This document shows positions 9,095 through 21,037 of a DNA stretch of 64,000 nt, piece after piece. The position numbers were made by a program, and so were the translations under genes. Numbering within the stretch: the stretch's first letter is position 1; the number at the start of each line of letters is the position of its first letter. The DNA comes from Bimuria novae-zelandiae CBS 107.79 (Eukaryota > Ascomycota > Dothideomycetes > Pleosporales > Didymosphaeriaceae), in contig ML976691.1 of NCBI GenBank assembly GCA_010015655.1, positions 462,434-526,433 of the forward strand, read 5' to 3'. The notes beneath the pieces were generated by a model that saw nothing but the letters and a program-made list of their open reading frames with translations, ran no database searches and was not told the DNA's origin.

Positions 9095-11872
9095 ATGTCG
9101 GATCTCCCCATCGTCTGGCGTACCGTTCGCAGTCCAATAGACACCACAACCAAAATGTTCGCTATGAGGAGGTTAGCAACTGAGTACGCTTTTGGCGCCC
9201 CGCTATCCAGCCCATGGCTGAAGGCACTAAGGAGCTACAACACGGCGTACCCCGTCTCGAAACGGTTCAGCTTTGGAAATATAGCATATATGTGTAAAAA
9301 TGGCTAGTCAAATTAGTGTGCTTTTTGATTTCCGCGATATTCCTGGCTCTTTATACCGGCGCATTGATATTCATGGATGGAAAAGACACGCAAGACTTGC
9401 CAGTAGTATACATACACATATATCCGCTCTTCTATTCGATTGCTTCTGTTTCCCCGACACTTTCAGTGATTAGAGCTTTCGAAGTGTGGACACAAATCGC
9501 CCGCAAAGGGAATAGTAAACGCATGTGGCACTTTGAGATAATCGAAAGCGCGCCTCGAAAATTCTGGGGAACTTTATCATTGTTTTTAGGTGTCGAGGGA
9601 CAAGTGTTTGTGTTGCAGGTGGTGGCTAGTACGTTGCTCTCACTTGCCATAGCGTATTCCCTGCAAAATGTCGTACATCAAAAAGTGGGGGGTACTTTCA
9701 ATATCGAGTGGGAATGGGAGAAGATCAAGTTGAGCTTGTATATCAGCTGGCTTGCGTGCAGTATTACAGAGATGGTTGACTCAATGGTTCACAAGTCTAA
9801 CGAGAGTGAGGTTGTGGGCGTTTGGAAAACATCGGCTATTGCAACGCTTTTGTACGGACTTCCGGAAAACATGCAATCTGCTATTGTTGAGAACAAGAAC
9901 AAGAGAAGTGGCTTGGATTTCTATCGCGTTCGGCAAGCAGGATCCAGCACTATTGAGAAACTACAGGTAACGGTCAATGAAGTCAAAGTATCATGGACCC
10001 CCAAGGAGGGATGGCGCTTTTCTGGAGACGGTTCTCCGCCGGCTGCTCAGAATCCTGAAGTACCATTTAATATGAGAATCAAACGCCGGGACCATAGCGA
10101 TCATACACACATCGCGGAAGACGATGGGACATCCGTGTCTTCCTCGGATAAATCTTCGGTCTTTTCCGCAGCACTGTCGTCCTTATCATCCACAGCAGCG
10201 AATGTTTCGGTAGCAAATGGCTATGAGATACTCTTAGCTGCCTTGGAAGGAAACGAGAAACTCGATTCACTCGATTCACTCTATTTCAGGGCAATCGAGG
10301 ATCTTGCTATCGGCCCGGAAAAGCTACAACACTTACTCAAAAGGGTGATCGAACAGTTCGCAGTTCATCTAAAAGGCGAGGCATCGGACCAGCTCGAGCA
10401 CCTGGGCGCTCAACTGTTGGCGCAAAAAGCTACGCTTTTATCTAAAACCGTTGTTAACTCAAAAGGTCTAAAATTAGGAGCAAGGAAACCAGGACGCTTC
10501 GAGTTCCAGTGTCTGACAGTTGATCGTGAAGAGCAAGACAGCGGTGCCGAGATAAGAAAACCAAATATTCACAAATTGATGACATCCATTTTGAAGATCC
10601 TCTTGTGTTTCGCCGGTTTGTCGCCAACAGCATGGTATTCCAGAACTTCCGCAGAAATGTCGAAAATTTCGTATTATCGATTTCACGACCAGAAAATAGA
10701 ATGGAATGGACTTGTATGGATGGCACGATACCTCCAAGCACAAAATTTGGGGCCATTGCCAGCCGCGTAATATTTAGTCTCAAAACTATTTTGGTGGTTA
10801 TAGGATATCTAGAGCCGCCGTTGAATCCTGGCTGTACGCGACTGAGGTGGAAATGTGTAAGTGCTATACCGCATACCTGCAAGATTCAACGCAACTAAGC
10901 TGACGAAGAAATCAATGCGGAGACCTTTTCATGGCCGATGTCAGTGGGTACGAATGCCACACGGTAGCACTCACTGAAGAACTGATGAAAACCCGGGTAA
11001 CTACGACGTTCCATTCACCAGACAATACCAACCAAAAATTTGTATATGCACAGCCTAAGAGATGGATTCGGACCATGTTATCAATGGCTATAGGCATTCT
11101 CCAAAAGCCCGCGAGACAAAGTACGCTGCCGCAACACAGTGTCAACGCTGCGACTACAGTTAGTCGCCAAGCTGAACAAACCCCAAGGCTACTCCACCTG
11201 ATAATGCGCATTCACAGTTCCAATCTTGGAAAAATGTTGCAGCAAAACTGCATCGATACCATCAATACGGACCGGAAGCTTTTCCTCTTTCTACGTCAAC
11301 TATACAGCAAGAGCCGTGGCAGTTTTCGTAGATTCCTGTCTTTGAGAGCGGTTAAGGGCATTCATTTCACAAAACTCAATCTTTTCGCTGGAGGAAGCGT
11401 CGAGGCACGACATCATGCAAAATGCTGCCAAGATCTCTGTACATGCATTCCAGATCACAGCCTCGTAGAGCCCTCAGACAAAGCGGAGTACCGGTGCAAT
11501 CCTGCAGGTCCTTTACGAAGCGGTCCGCCTATTCTTCCGGACATCTTGGGGCACTTCTTTTCCAGTCCCGGCTGTATCTTGTATCATGACACATCGATCT
11601 TGAATCGATTACCAAAACGCATTTGTGGAGAACTACAAGGGTCGGTAGGAGAGGCAGCGGAGGGCTGGAGTTTGTACTTTGAAGAAGGCTGGAATAGCGA
11701 CGGCATCACCACCCTGGTCTTTGTGATCTTTTTGGTCGGCAGTCTCTTATTTGGCGTGCTGTGATCACATTACGAGATGGACATCCAAGGTGCGTTTGGA
11801 GTCAGCTCCTACACCATGACTGCTGGTACTATCTTGATCTCTCTGGTTGTTGCGAGGGCTAGCAAGGTTTAA
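9095..11872 (+). pseudogene. Decayed gene of a conserved fungal multi-pass membrane protein of unknown function
   Basis: Three frames join into one protein typical of a large family of fungal hypothetical proteins. The N-terminus is at 9095 (MSDLPIVWRTVRSP); an A-run (9296-9300) shifts the frame, followed by about four membrane segments (about 9300-9790), including FWGTLSLFLGVEG and SLYISWLACSITEMVDS. A Ser-rich linker follows. A second A-run (10557-10560) shifts into FEDPLVFRRFVANSMVFQNF (about 10590), then LEPPLNPGCTRLRWKC up to 10856. A GTAAGT at 10857 could start an intron, but no AG restores the frame used from about 10913 on (CGDLFMADVSGYE). The C-terminal half has LPKRICGELQG and EGWSLYFEEGWN, a membrane segment, then TGA at 11762 where Trp is likely, with matching frame to the TAA at 11870. 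Two shifts lie in A-runs, so assembly error is possible. The function of the family is unknown to me. Confidence 0.75.
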
Positions 11873-12757
11873 GATTCACTACAAAGTTAGAAATACATAC
11901 AACGGCCGAAATCACTATCGATGGAAGAAAATCATCTACCTCTGCCCAGTCAATATCGAGAAATTAGTCGATCTTCCCTATGTAGAACAGTTCGGTTCCT
12001 TTCGCGCAAATGTCATGAAGGTGCGCTTCTATCCAAATACCTGACGCACTGGAGTCGCACCTATGTATGTAAGATTCTACGAGCGAGGCATATAAATTGG
12101 CGCCTGCAGCGTGTATGAACATACGCGCGTCAAAGTCCATCCACCGCTCTCAGCCATGCACGACTCCCAATCCATCCAGAAACATGAGGATTGACCCTTT
12201 CTGGCCATGGCACTTGCGCACCGGAGCGAGGTAACCAAGTTGGAATGGGCATCCGAACTAGCGACGTGCATGTGCTGTACAAAATCGCTTACGTACGGCA
12301 AATACCGCATTCTATATGTGCCAGAATGGCACCATACGTTCATCCAAAGGCATAGCGGAGATCGCCAGGTCGATTTCCCGATGGCGAAAGAGCGAGAGGA
12401 GAGAAGAGACAGATAGAGTGTGTGTTCTCACCCAATTCGTCATGCCCACAGGCAATTCAGACTCGACGCTGCACAACACTCTAGTTGTTGTGCATCTTGC
12501 ATACAATCTCGGCTATACCCATCCTTAAAACCTTACAGTTAAGAATCTAGGATACTAGAGTTGCGATAGGATCCACAGACTTTCGCCTGGCACCGGGTAA
12601 AATCACTTACTCGCAGCACACCCTGCGCGCTTCCCCAAGCGGGCTTGTCAGCGATGTTAGCTTCGGCATGGCTACGTTTGATGATCATGATGCCTGTCCG
12701 GGAAGACAAGCGAAGGTTAAATATCGGTGCTCTCCGAAATATCGGTGCTCTCCGAAA
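11873..12757. other. Non-coding end of host island 1
   Basis: Balanced composition and no RIP pattern. Short open frames overlap on both strands, and none has a recognisable domain or splice-compatible neighbour. At the right end an 18-bp unit, ATATCGGTGCTCTCCGAA, is repeated exactly twice (12721-12738 and 12739-12756); its last bases merge into the terminal repeat of the mariner element. Confidence 0.6.
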
Positions 12758-12882
12758 TACCGTCCCGCCCCACTTCGGGCAGCCGAAGTGGACCCAGCTT
12801 CCCGGAAAATATTTTCTATCACCTAATTTGTTAGTAAAACAATAATTACAGCGAACATTCACCCTATATTAATACTTATATT

Positions 12883-14682
12883 ATGCCACCGCGTAGTTAA
12901 CGTAAGCGTATAGCTACCTAGCTATTTAACGGGGGTTAAAATCCTTTAAAACGTGCGCGCCGGGCGCCTGCAGTAGCTGCTAAAGGTGCTAAGTTACGGA
13001 GAAAAGTATCTAAGAAGGCTCCTCCTCTAGCAGAAGGCAACGCTATATCTAATCTAGTTAGCTTTAATTAGGATATTAAGCCTCCGTCTGCGTAGCTATT
13101 GCTAGTAATTGTATTATTTAGTAATCTACCTAGTAACCTGCCTAGTAACCCGCCCAGCGGATGTATATCTAATCTAATTAGTAACCCTACGCAGGGAGAA
13201 ACTTAGGAAGATAAGCTAAAATTAGCTACTAGGGTATCCAAAGCAGAGTCGCCGTATGTTACTTGCCGCTGGCAGGCCTTTATAGGTCCTAAAAAGGAGC
13301 TCTATAAGCCAAGATTCGATATAGAGTTTATCCCGGAGCACTACTACGCTAGTTAGCTTTAGATATAGGTAAATAAGGTTACTTAAGACTTAGCTATAAA
13401 GATAACTCTACTATAAAAAGTAATAATTAGGGACGTTTCTGGCTGCGCGTACAGGCAAAAGACCCTAGAAAGGTAAAAGCTATAGTAATTACTTAAGTAT
13501 AAAGACGCTACTAGCTTTATCTATATTATAAAGTACGCGCAGCACCTAAGGGAGTCCTTAATTAATATAATATATTTTAACTTTAACGCGACGCTTACTA
13601 CTAAGTCTATAAAGGTAATTAGTCCTATAGGCTAATAACGTAGTAGAGGCTTGTCTAGCTCCTAGGGCTAGGTTCGACTTACTATAATATAAAGGCAGCT
13701 ACAAGAGCTGCCAGAGATCCTTGCTGGCTATGCTGTCGCTAAGGGACCTTTAATAGCTATCCGCGATAAGTGGAGGTGCCAGGATACCCACTATGGCAAC
13801 TACCCGTACGTCTGCTGGGTCCAGCGTACGCCTGGCCAGCCTGATTGATTTGAGAACCATTTCCTAGTGAGCAGTAATATTGTGGCCATGTGGGCGCGCA
13901 ACATCAGCCTCGAGAGGTGCAGCGTCGACGTGCCAGACGATACTATACGCCTTGCTCTGCGTATAGCGAGGGACCTAAAGGCGAAAGAGAAGGCAAAGGA
14001 GAAGGCGTAATAGGGCTTAGCGTCTGCGTCTGTGTTTATAGTAGATAGCTTTATAAGCGCGATTGCTGCTAGCGCGCTGTCTATTAGTTAGTTAGCACAA
14101 AGTTAGCTACTTGCATGGCAGGCACCTATACCTGCAGCGCCTGCTGTTAGCTCTATAAGTGCTCTGAGCGTGCTAGCGCCAGCGTGGAAAGATCTAATAT
14201 AGAGAGATCTAACGTACGAGAATAATATGGAGCTCTTATATTAGACTTAGCACTTCTTTAACTAGTAAATAGATTAGGCAATAGCTGTAGAGGTGCTAGA
14301 GATTAAGATAGTATTTAGAAGGGTTATTAAGGCCAGGCGGATTAATCTAAACATACTAATAGATAGATCTAATATAGATATGCCGTACGAGATTTAAAGA
14401 AATAATTTTAAGCTGCTAATTGCACTGCTTCTGCGACTCCGTAAAATAGCATTTTAGTGGCAACTCCAGTATCCTGGACTTTTAAAGAGTGATCGAGAGG
14501 CATGTAGGGAGCTACAGCGGCAAGATAATAAGCAGAAACAGTAGCTAAGAGCTACTCAGGCAGAGGGCGGAGAGACGATCGTGTAGAGGTAATCGTGTAG
14601 AGGTGATCGAGCAGAGGGCGTAGAGGTGTTATCTTTAACGCGTAGGGCACGGGCCATATCCTATAGATATCGCCTGATATAA
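12883..14682 (+). pseudogene. Companion gene (ORF A) of mariner copy 1, function unknown
   Basis: About 600 codons from ATG 12883 (MPPRS) to a TAA at 14680 that may itself be a mutated Gln codon. The start context and the basic N-terminus (residues 5-50, Lys/Arg/Pro-rich, nuclear-signal-like) are visible. The best preserved part is about 13720-14000: KWRCQDTHYGNYPYVCW, then FENHF, NIVAMWARNI and VDVPDDTIRLALRIARDLK, followed by a charged Lys/Glu run. The Cys, Trp and His spacing suggests a zinc-binding domain; copy 2 keeps a Cys at the position where this copy has Tyr. Similar Cys/Trp domains occur, to my memory, in fungal hypothetical proteins. A charged, probably helical C-terminal region covers about 14420-14590. 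It is not a transposase. About 30 in-frame stops from RIP make it dead. Confidence 0.65.
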
Positions 14683-14939
14683 TTACCTTGTTCGTATAAT
14701 TAAACACCAACTTTCTCGTCTTGTCTGCTTACTGTACGCCTTACCCTCTGTAACTCTACTACTACGCTAGCTATACTAAAATAGATAATAATAATTAATT
14801 TAGTAGCCTTAGATTACCCTTGCACTATTATAAGATTACTATATTTATATTATAGTAGGTGCTAGATTTCTAATCTCTAAAACTAACTTTAACAGAATAT
14901 ATCTAACTATGTACTACTAACGATAGTATAAAACCACTC

Positions 14940-15972
14940 CAGCGAATACTAAATATATACTATTAACTATAGTATAATACCTCTATAGCGCCTACCTATA
15001 GTACCTAAAGAAGTTACCTATAGAGCTTTTATAGCATACACTTAATATAGCTTCCTCTAGAAAATACTTAAATTTATCGTACGCCTTAGCGCCCTAGTAA
15101 TACTACTAAATCTAGGTCTTTAACGCCTTAAAGGTCTGCTTAATTAGATTTATATTAGGTAAGTAAGGAGGTAGAAACTCTATAATCACGCCTGCCTCTG
15201 CGCATATATTAGCCAGCCTTACTAATTAATAGATAGACGCGTTGTTAAGGACTATTACTAAGCGTTTTCCCGGCCAAGGACTATAGTGTGGGAGTACTTA
15301 ATTAGTAATAAAGTTTTCTATTAGCTCCGCAGTAATCGCTCCTTAAAAAATCGTATAGGCGAGGTATCTATTAACGTCTATAGTTAGTAGTAAGCTCTAC
15401 CTCTCTAAGCGCTTAGCTAAGTAGCTAACGTGGCAGGCTATATTAACTTTACTCTAATTATACTTTTAATCCCCTATACGCTCGTTGCAAGCGCTCTTAT
15501 TAAGGTAGATAATTTAATTAAGTTAATAGATTTGCTAGTAACGCGCTTAAAAGGCTTAATAAAGACCCTTATAACGCTTCTTAGCTATCTTTAAGGCTAC
15601 TTTCTTACTCTATCGCATGGCTTTAAGCTCTCTGTCTAGAGTCGTAAGGGATACTTTAACGTTATACTTATTATATAAGAAGTCCTGCATCTTATCTATA
15701 TAAGATATTAGCTTGCTACGTAGTATCTTAAGCAGCGCGTCTTTATAGCATTACTTAAGTAGAGGTAGCCTGCCACGACGTACGTATCTTAGCCTAATTA
15801 GCTTACTAAAGGCCTTTAGGTTAAGCCTATATTTACGTACTGTTTTTAGGTTAACGCCGAGCTCTCTATAGATAGCTTTATTATTTTTCCTATTATTAAC
15901 GCGATCTATAATAGCCTAGATAAGTAATTATTATAGGCAGTGCCTAGTAGGTCTCCCTAGATCCTGCGGCAT
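14940..15972 (-). pseudogene. Tc1/mariner transposase (DDE_3) of copy 1, RIP-inactivated
   Basis: Start ATG at 15972 (MPQDLGRPTRHCL). A helix-turn-helix follows (NKAIYRELGVNLKTVRKYRL, about 15810-15880), then the DDE_3 core: LNKSACNER where LDES is expected, VLNNASIY where VLDNASIH is expected, and PPYLPNINLIKQTF where PPYLPDINLIEQTF is expected. All three catalytic acidic positions are therefore changed by G-to-A transitions, and many TAA/TAG codons interrupt the frame. The end near 14940 is approximate. It is convergent with ORF A; their 3' ends are about 250 bp apart. Confidence 0.82.
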
Positions 15973-16097
15973 TATTTACCTAGGGTGAATATTCCGTGTA
16001 ATCATTTTATCGCTCACAAAACAGGTGTACGAAAGTGTTGGTGAGGAACCAATTACTAAGTGCTGACAGAAAAATCCGCCAAAGTGGGGCGGGACGG

Positions 16098-16116
16098 TAT
16101 TTCGGAAACAACAATA
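16098..16116. repeat. Junction between the tandem mariner copies
   Basis: The 19 bp read TATTTCGGAAACAACAATA. The same spacer with one transition (TATTTCGGAAACGACAATA) follows copy 2 at 19455-19473, so the duplicated unit includes flanking DNA. The left repeat of copy 2 starts at ATACCG and lacks the outer TCCGAA, showing that the array arose by duplication and not by two independent insertions. Confidence 0.75.
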
Positions 16117-16239
16117 CCGTCCCGCCCCACTTCGCGCAGCCGAAGTGGACCCAGCTTCCTGGAAAATATTTTTTATCACCTAATTTGTTAGTAAAACAAT
16201 AATTACAGCGAACATTTACCCTGTATTAATACCTATATT

Positions 16240-18039
16240 ATACTACTACGTAGTCAACGTAAGCGTATAGCTACCTAGCTATTTAACGGGGGTTAAAATC
16301 CTTTAAAACGTGCGCGCTGGGCGCCTGTAGTAGCTACTAAAAGTGCCAAGTCACGAAGAAAAGTATCTAAGAAGGCTCCTCCTCCGGCGGAAGGCAACGC
16401 TGTATCTAATCTAGTTAGCCTTAATTAGGATATTAAGCTTCTATCTACGCAGCTATTGCTAGTAATTATATTATTTAGTAATCTACCTAATAACCTGCCT
16501 AGTGACCCGCCTAGCGGATGTATATTTAATTTAATTAGCAACCCTACGCAGGGAGAAACTTAGGAAAATAAGCTAAAATTAGTTACTAGGGTATCTAAAG
16601 CAGAGTCGCCGTATGTTACTTACCACTAGCAGGCCTTTATAGGTCCTAAAAAGGAGCTCTATAAGCTAAGATTTAATACAGAGTTTATCCTAAAGCACTA
16701 CTACGCTAGTTAGCTTTAAATATAGATAAATAAGGTCGCTTAAGACTTAGCTATAAAAATAACTCTACTATAAAAAGTAATAATTAAGGACGTTTCTGGC
16801 TGCGCGTATAGGTAAAAGACCCTAAAGAGGCAAAAGCTATAGTAATCGCTTAAGCGTAGAGACGCTACTAGCTTTATCTATATTATAAAGTACGCGTAGC
16901 ACCTAAAGGAGTTCTTAATTAATATAATATATCTTAACTTTAACGCGACGCTTACTACTAAGTCTATAAAGGTAATTAGTCCTATAAGCTAACAACGTAG
17001 CAGAGGCTCGTCTAGCTCCTAGGGCCAGGTTCGACTTACTATAACACAAAGGCAGCTATAAGAGCTACTAGAGATCCTTACTAGCCATGCTATCGCTAAG
17101 GGACCTTTAATAGCTATCCGCGATAAGTGGAGGTGCCAGAATACCTACTGTGGCAACTACCCGTACGTCTACTGGGTCCAGCGTACGCCTGGCCAGCCTA
17201 ATCGATTTGAGAACCATTTCCCAGTGAGCAGTAATATTATGGCCATATAGGCGCGCAACATCAGCCTCGAGAGGTGCAGCGTTAACGTGCCAGATAATAC
17301 TATACGCCTTGCTCTGCGTACAGCGAGGGACCTAAAGGCGAAAGAGAAGGCAAAGGAGAAGGCGTAACAGGGCTCAGCGTCTGCGTCTATATTTATAGCA
17401 GATAGCTTTATAAGCGCGATTGCTACCAGCGCGCTATCTATTAGTTAGTTAGCACAAAGTTAGCTACTTGCACGATAGGCACCTATACCTGCAGCGCCCG
17501 CTATTAGCTCTACAAGTGCTCTGAGCGTGCCAGCGCCAGCGTGGAAAGATCTAACATAGAGAGATCTAACGTACAAGAATAACATAGAGCTCTTATATTA
17601 GACTTGGCACTTCTTTAACTAGTGGATAGATTAGGCAATGGCTGTAAAGGTGCTAGAAATTAGGACAGTATTTAGAAGGGTTGTTAAGGCCGGGCGGATC
17701 GATCTGAACATACTAATAGATAGATCTAATACAGGCATGCCGTACAAGATTTAAAGAGATAATTTTAAGCTACTAATTGCACTGCTTCTGCAACTTCGTA
17801 AAATGGCATTTTGGTGGCAACTCTAGTATCCTGGACTTTCAGAGAGTGATCGAGAGGCATGTAGGGAGCTATAGCGGCAAGATAATAAGCAGAAACAGCA
17901 GCTGAGAGCTACTCAGGCAGAGGGCGGAGAGACGATCGTGTAGAGGTAATCGTGTAGAGGTAATCGAGCAGAGGGCGTAGAGGTGTTATCTTCGACGCGT
18001 AGGGCACGGGCCATATCCTATAGATATCGCCCAATATAA
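16240..18039 (+). pseudogene. Companion gene (ORF A) of mariner copy 2
   Basis: Same 600-codon frame as in copy 1, shifted by 3357 bp. The start codon has become ATA. The Cys/Trp domain reads KWRCQNTYCGNYPYVYW: here the second Cys is kept and the third is Tyr, the reverse of copy 1, so the ancestral domain had all three Cys (spacing C-x4-C-x6-C). Comparing both copies restores several Gln codons lost in one of them. Function unknown. Confidence 0.65.
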
Positions 18040-18296
18040 TTACCTTGTTCGTATAATTAAACACTAACTTTCTCGCCTTATCTACTCACCGTACGCCTCA
18101 CCCTCTACAACTCTACCACCACGCTAGCTACACTAAAATAGATAATAGTAATTAATTTAGTAGCCTTAGATTACCCTTACACCACTATAAGATTACTATA
18201 TTTATATTATAGTAGGTGCTAGATTTCTAATCTCTAAAACTAACTCTAACAGAATATATCTAACTATGTACTACTAACAATAGTATAAAACCACTC

Positions 18297-19329
18297 CAGC
18301 GAATACTAAATATATACTATTAACTATAGTATAATACCTCTATAGCGCCTACTTATAGTACCTAAAGAAGTTACCTGTAAAGCTTTTATAGCATACACTT
18401 AATATAGCTTCCTTTAGAAAATACTTAAATTTATCGTACGCCTCAGCGCCTTAGTAATACCGCCAGATTTAGGTCTTTAACGCCTTAAAGGTCTGCTTAA
18501 TTAGATTTATATTAGGTAAGTAAGGAGGTAAAAACTCTATAATCACGCCTGCCTTTACGTATATATTAGCCAGCCTTACTAATTAATAGATAGACGCGTT
18601 ATTAAGGACTATTACTAAGCGTTTTCCTAGCCAAGGACTACAGTGTAAGAGTACTTAATTAGTAATAAAGTCCTCTATTAGCTCCGCAGTAATCGCTCCC
18701 TAAAAAATTATATAAGTAAGGTATCTATTAATGTCTATAGCTAGTAGTAAGCTCCACCTCTTTAAGCGCTTAGCTAAGTAGCTAACGTAGCAGGCTATAT
18801 TAACTTTACTCTAACTATACTTTTAATCCCTTATACGCTCGTTACAAGCGCTTTTATTAAAATAAATAATTTAATTAGGTTAATAGATTTACTAGTAACG
18901 CGCTTAAAAGGCTTAATAGAGACTTTTATAATACTCTTTAGCTACCTTTAAGGCTGCCTTCTTACTCTATTGCATAGCTTTAAGCTCTCTATCTAGAGTT
19001 ATAAGGGATACTTTAACGTTATACTTATTATATAAGAAGTCCTGCATCTTATCTATATAAGATATTAGCTTACTACGTAGTATCTTAAGCAGCGCGTCTT
19101 TATAGCATTGCTTAAGTAAAAGTAGCCTGCCACGACGTATGTATCTTAGCCTAATTAGCTTACTAAAGGTCTTTAGGTTAAGCCTGTATTTGCGTACTGT
19201 TTTTGGGTCGACGCTAAGCTCTCTATAGATAGCTTTATTATTTTTCCTATTATTAACGCGATTTATAATAGCCTAAATAAGTAATTACTATAAGTAGTGC
19301 CTAGTAGGTCTCCCTAGATCCTGTAGCAT
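18297..19329 (-). pseudogene. Tc1/mariner transposase of copy 2, RIP-inactivated
   Basis: Start ATG at 19329 (opposite strand CAT at 19327-19329). Same helix-turn-helix and DDE_3 order as in copy 1, with even more stops and the catalytic acidic residues again replaced by Asn or Lys. Adjacent to the right terminal repeat, as in copy 1. Its end is approximate and inferred from copy 1. Confidence 0.78.
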
Positions 19330-19577
19330 TATTTACTTAGGGTGAATATTCCGTGTAATTATTTTATCGCTCACAAAACAGGTGTACGAAAGTGTTGGTG
19401 AGGAACCGATTACTAAGTGCTGACAGAAAAATCCGCCAAAGTGGGGCGGGACGGTATTTCGGAAACGACAATAACCTGGATTGTCTACTGTGCCTTGGCA
19501 GTCAGTGCGCCGCGTCGCAAAAACGCGCCACCCTACAATGAGGCACCCCAATTTTGACGCGCCGCATCTCAACCAAT

Positions 19578-20507
19578 ATGGATCCAATTGACGCCGCGAT
19601 TGAAGCAATTGGAACACGAGGACTAGCAGAAGATTTCTCGTATAGAAAAATCGCGAAACAATTTGGTGTTGTACGCTCTACCCTGACGCGCCGGCATAAA
19701 CGCGCCATAGTCGCTTTGCAAGATCCTCATCACAAACACCGAAAACTCAGCCAAGAACAAGAAAAAGGCCTCTTACTATATATTGAACGCCTTAACAAAC
19801 GTGGCCTTCCTCCTACACGTCAAATGCTATAAAGTTTCGCTACCCACATTGCCAAAACAGACGTCAGCATGTCCTGGGTTGATCGTTTTACTCGGCGTAA
19901 TAGAGACTCACTTATCTCACGATGGACGACTGGAATTGACAGCAACCGCCATAAGGCTGATTCTAGAGCAAAATATTGGCTCTATTTTGAGCTTCTGCAT
20001 GAGAAGATCTCTAAGTATGATATACAGCCTCAGCATATGTACAATGTGGACGAGAAAGGCTTCCTCTTTGGTATCACCGGCCGCTCGAAAAGAGTCTTCA
20101 GTAGGCACCTTTTGGAGAGCCATGAAGTAACTCAGGCCATACGGGATGGCTCACGTGAGTGGATCTCGCTCATCGCATGTATATGCGCCGACGGATCTAC
20201 TATTACTCCGTCACTGATCTATAGTTCTGGCGCCGAGACTCTATAATTAAGCTAGGTAGAAGAAGTCGACGCCTCTTACCTTATATTTATTACCTTATCT
20301 ACCTCTAGATAGTTAAATAATAAGATAGGCCTTAAATAGCTTAAATAGGTGTTTAACTAGGTTACTAGATTAAAAGCTAGACGCTTATATTAATTACTAG
20401 TCCTTAATAGACATAGATTTTACGTTATAATAAATTTTATTAATTACTATAACTAGAATAGGATTCTACTTACTATATTTCCTGTTTATTTAACTTATAC
20501 GCTATAG
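19578..20507 (+). pseudogene. Fot1-like transposase of copy D, N-terminal and core part
   Basis: Best preserved transposase of its family here. Start ATG 19578 (MDPIDAAIEAIGTRGLAEDF), helix-turn-helix YRKIAKQFGVVRSTLTRRH (residues about 25-45), first stop TAA at 19830 (Gln expected), then open to TAA 20244 in the same frame, covering MSWVDRFTRRNRDSLISRW, YNVDEKGFLFGITGRSKR (first catalytic Asp) and WISLIACICADGSTITPSLI. Beyond 20246 RIP stops are dense, and LLVLNRHRFYV shows the second catalytic Asp changed to Asn. Coding homology stops at 20507, where a Gypsy LTR starts. The 5' part has near-normal composition, in contrast to the 3' part. Confidence 0.85.
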
Positions 20508-21037
20508 TGTTACGATCACGAACTTAATAGGAACAATGGAACCAGATAATTATGCCAAGAAAGTTATTATTAGCGAAATGACCGCGCTGAAGGAACACAC
20601 AGTAGCGCGGGGCCGCTTAGGTTAGTAATTACGTAATAAAGTCCTGTATAAGCAAGAAGTCCTGTATAAAGGTTAAGACTATAGTAAGTCCTAGGGACTA
20701 TCTCTAAGAGAAAGATCTTAGCAGGACTATAATAGTAATTTTAATAATAGTAAAAACTAAAATAAATAGTATATAATTTAATAATTTCTTTATACTTCTC
20801 GTACTGCTTGTAGTTAACTTAATATACTACGAGTATATTTTTCATAATAGATTAGTAAATCTCCTAGTGAAGTTATTTTATAGTTTATTATAAAATTAGA
20901 TTATTCCTAAATCTACCTTATAGCTATTATTAGCTTTTAACTACTAAATATCTATAAGACACTTTACTCTTAACTTATTCTCTCTTAACTTAGAATAGGC
21001 ATAGGTACGTAAAGTCCTTAAAATACTTTAACTACCT

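Larger units (their letters stand above)
12760..16097. mobile_element. Two-gene Tc1/mariner (IS630-type) transposon, tandem copy 1
   Basis: Core 3338 bp between TA dinucleotides at 12758-12759 and 16098-16099. The terminal inverted repeat is TCCGAAATACCGTCCCGCCC then CACTT (25 bp), at 12751-12775 and, inverted, at 16082-16106. Inside are two convergent genes: a companion ORF on the + strand from the left and a DDE transposase on the minus strand from the right. Copy 2 follows with identical core length and a fixed period of 3357 bp. Confidence 0.85.
16117..19454. mobile_element. Two-gene Tc1/mariner transposon, tandem copy 2
   Basis: Core of 3338 bp, the same length as copy 1, in direct orientation. 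The left repeat (16114-16132) is shortened; the right repeat (19439-19463) is complete. The sequence differs from copy 1 almost only by transitions, in both directions of RIP, with no indel needed to keep the period of 3357 bp. Confidence 0.85.

Noticed and set aside
15976..16179. Short minus-strand frames across mariner terminal repeats (also 12539-12862 and 19333-19617)
   Set aside because: They are translations of the terminal inverted repeats and recur at each element end.
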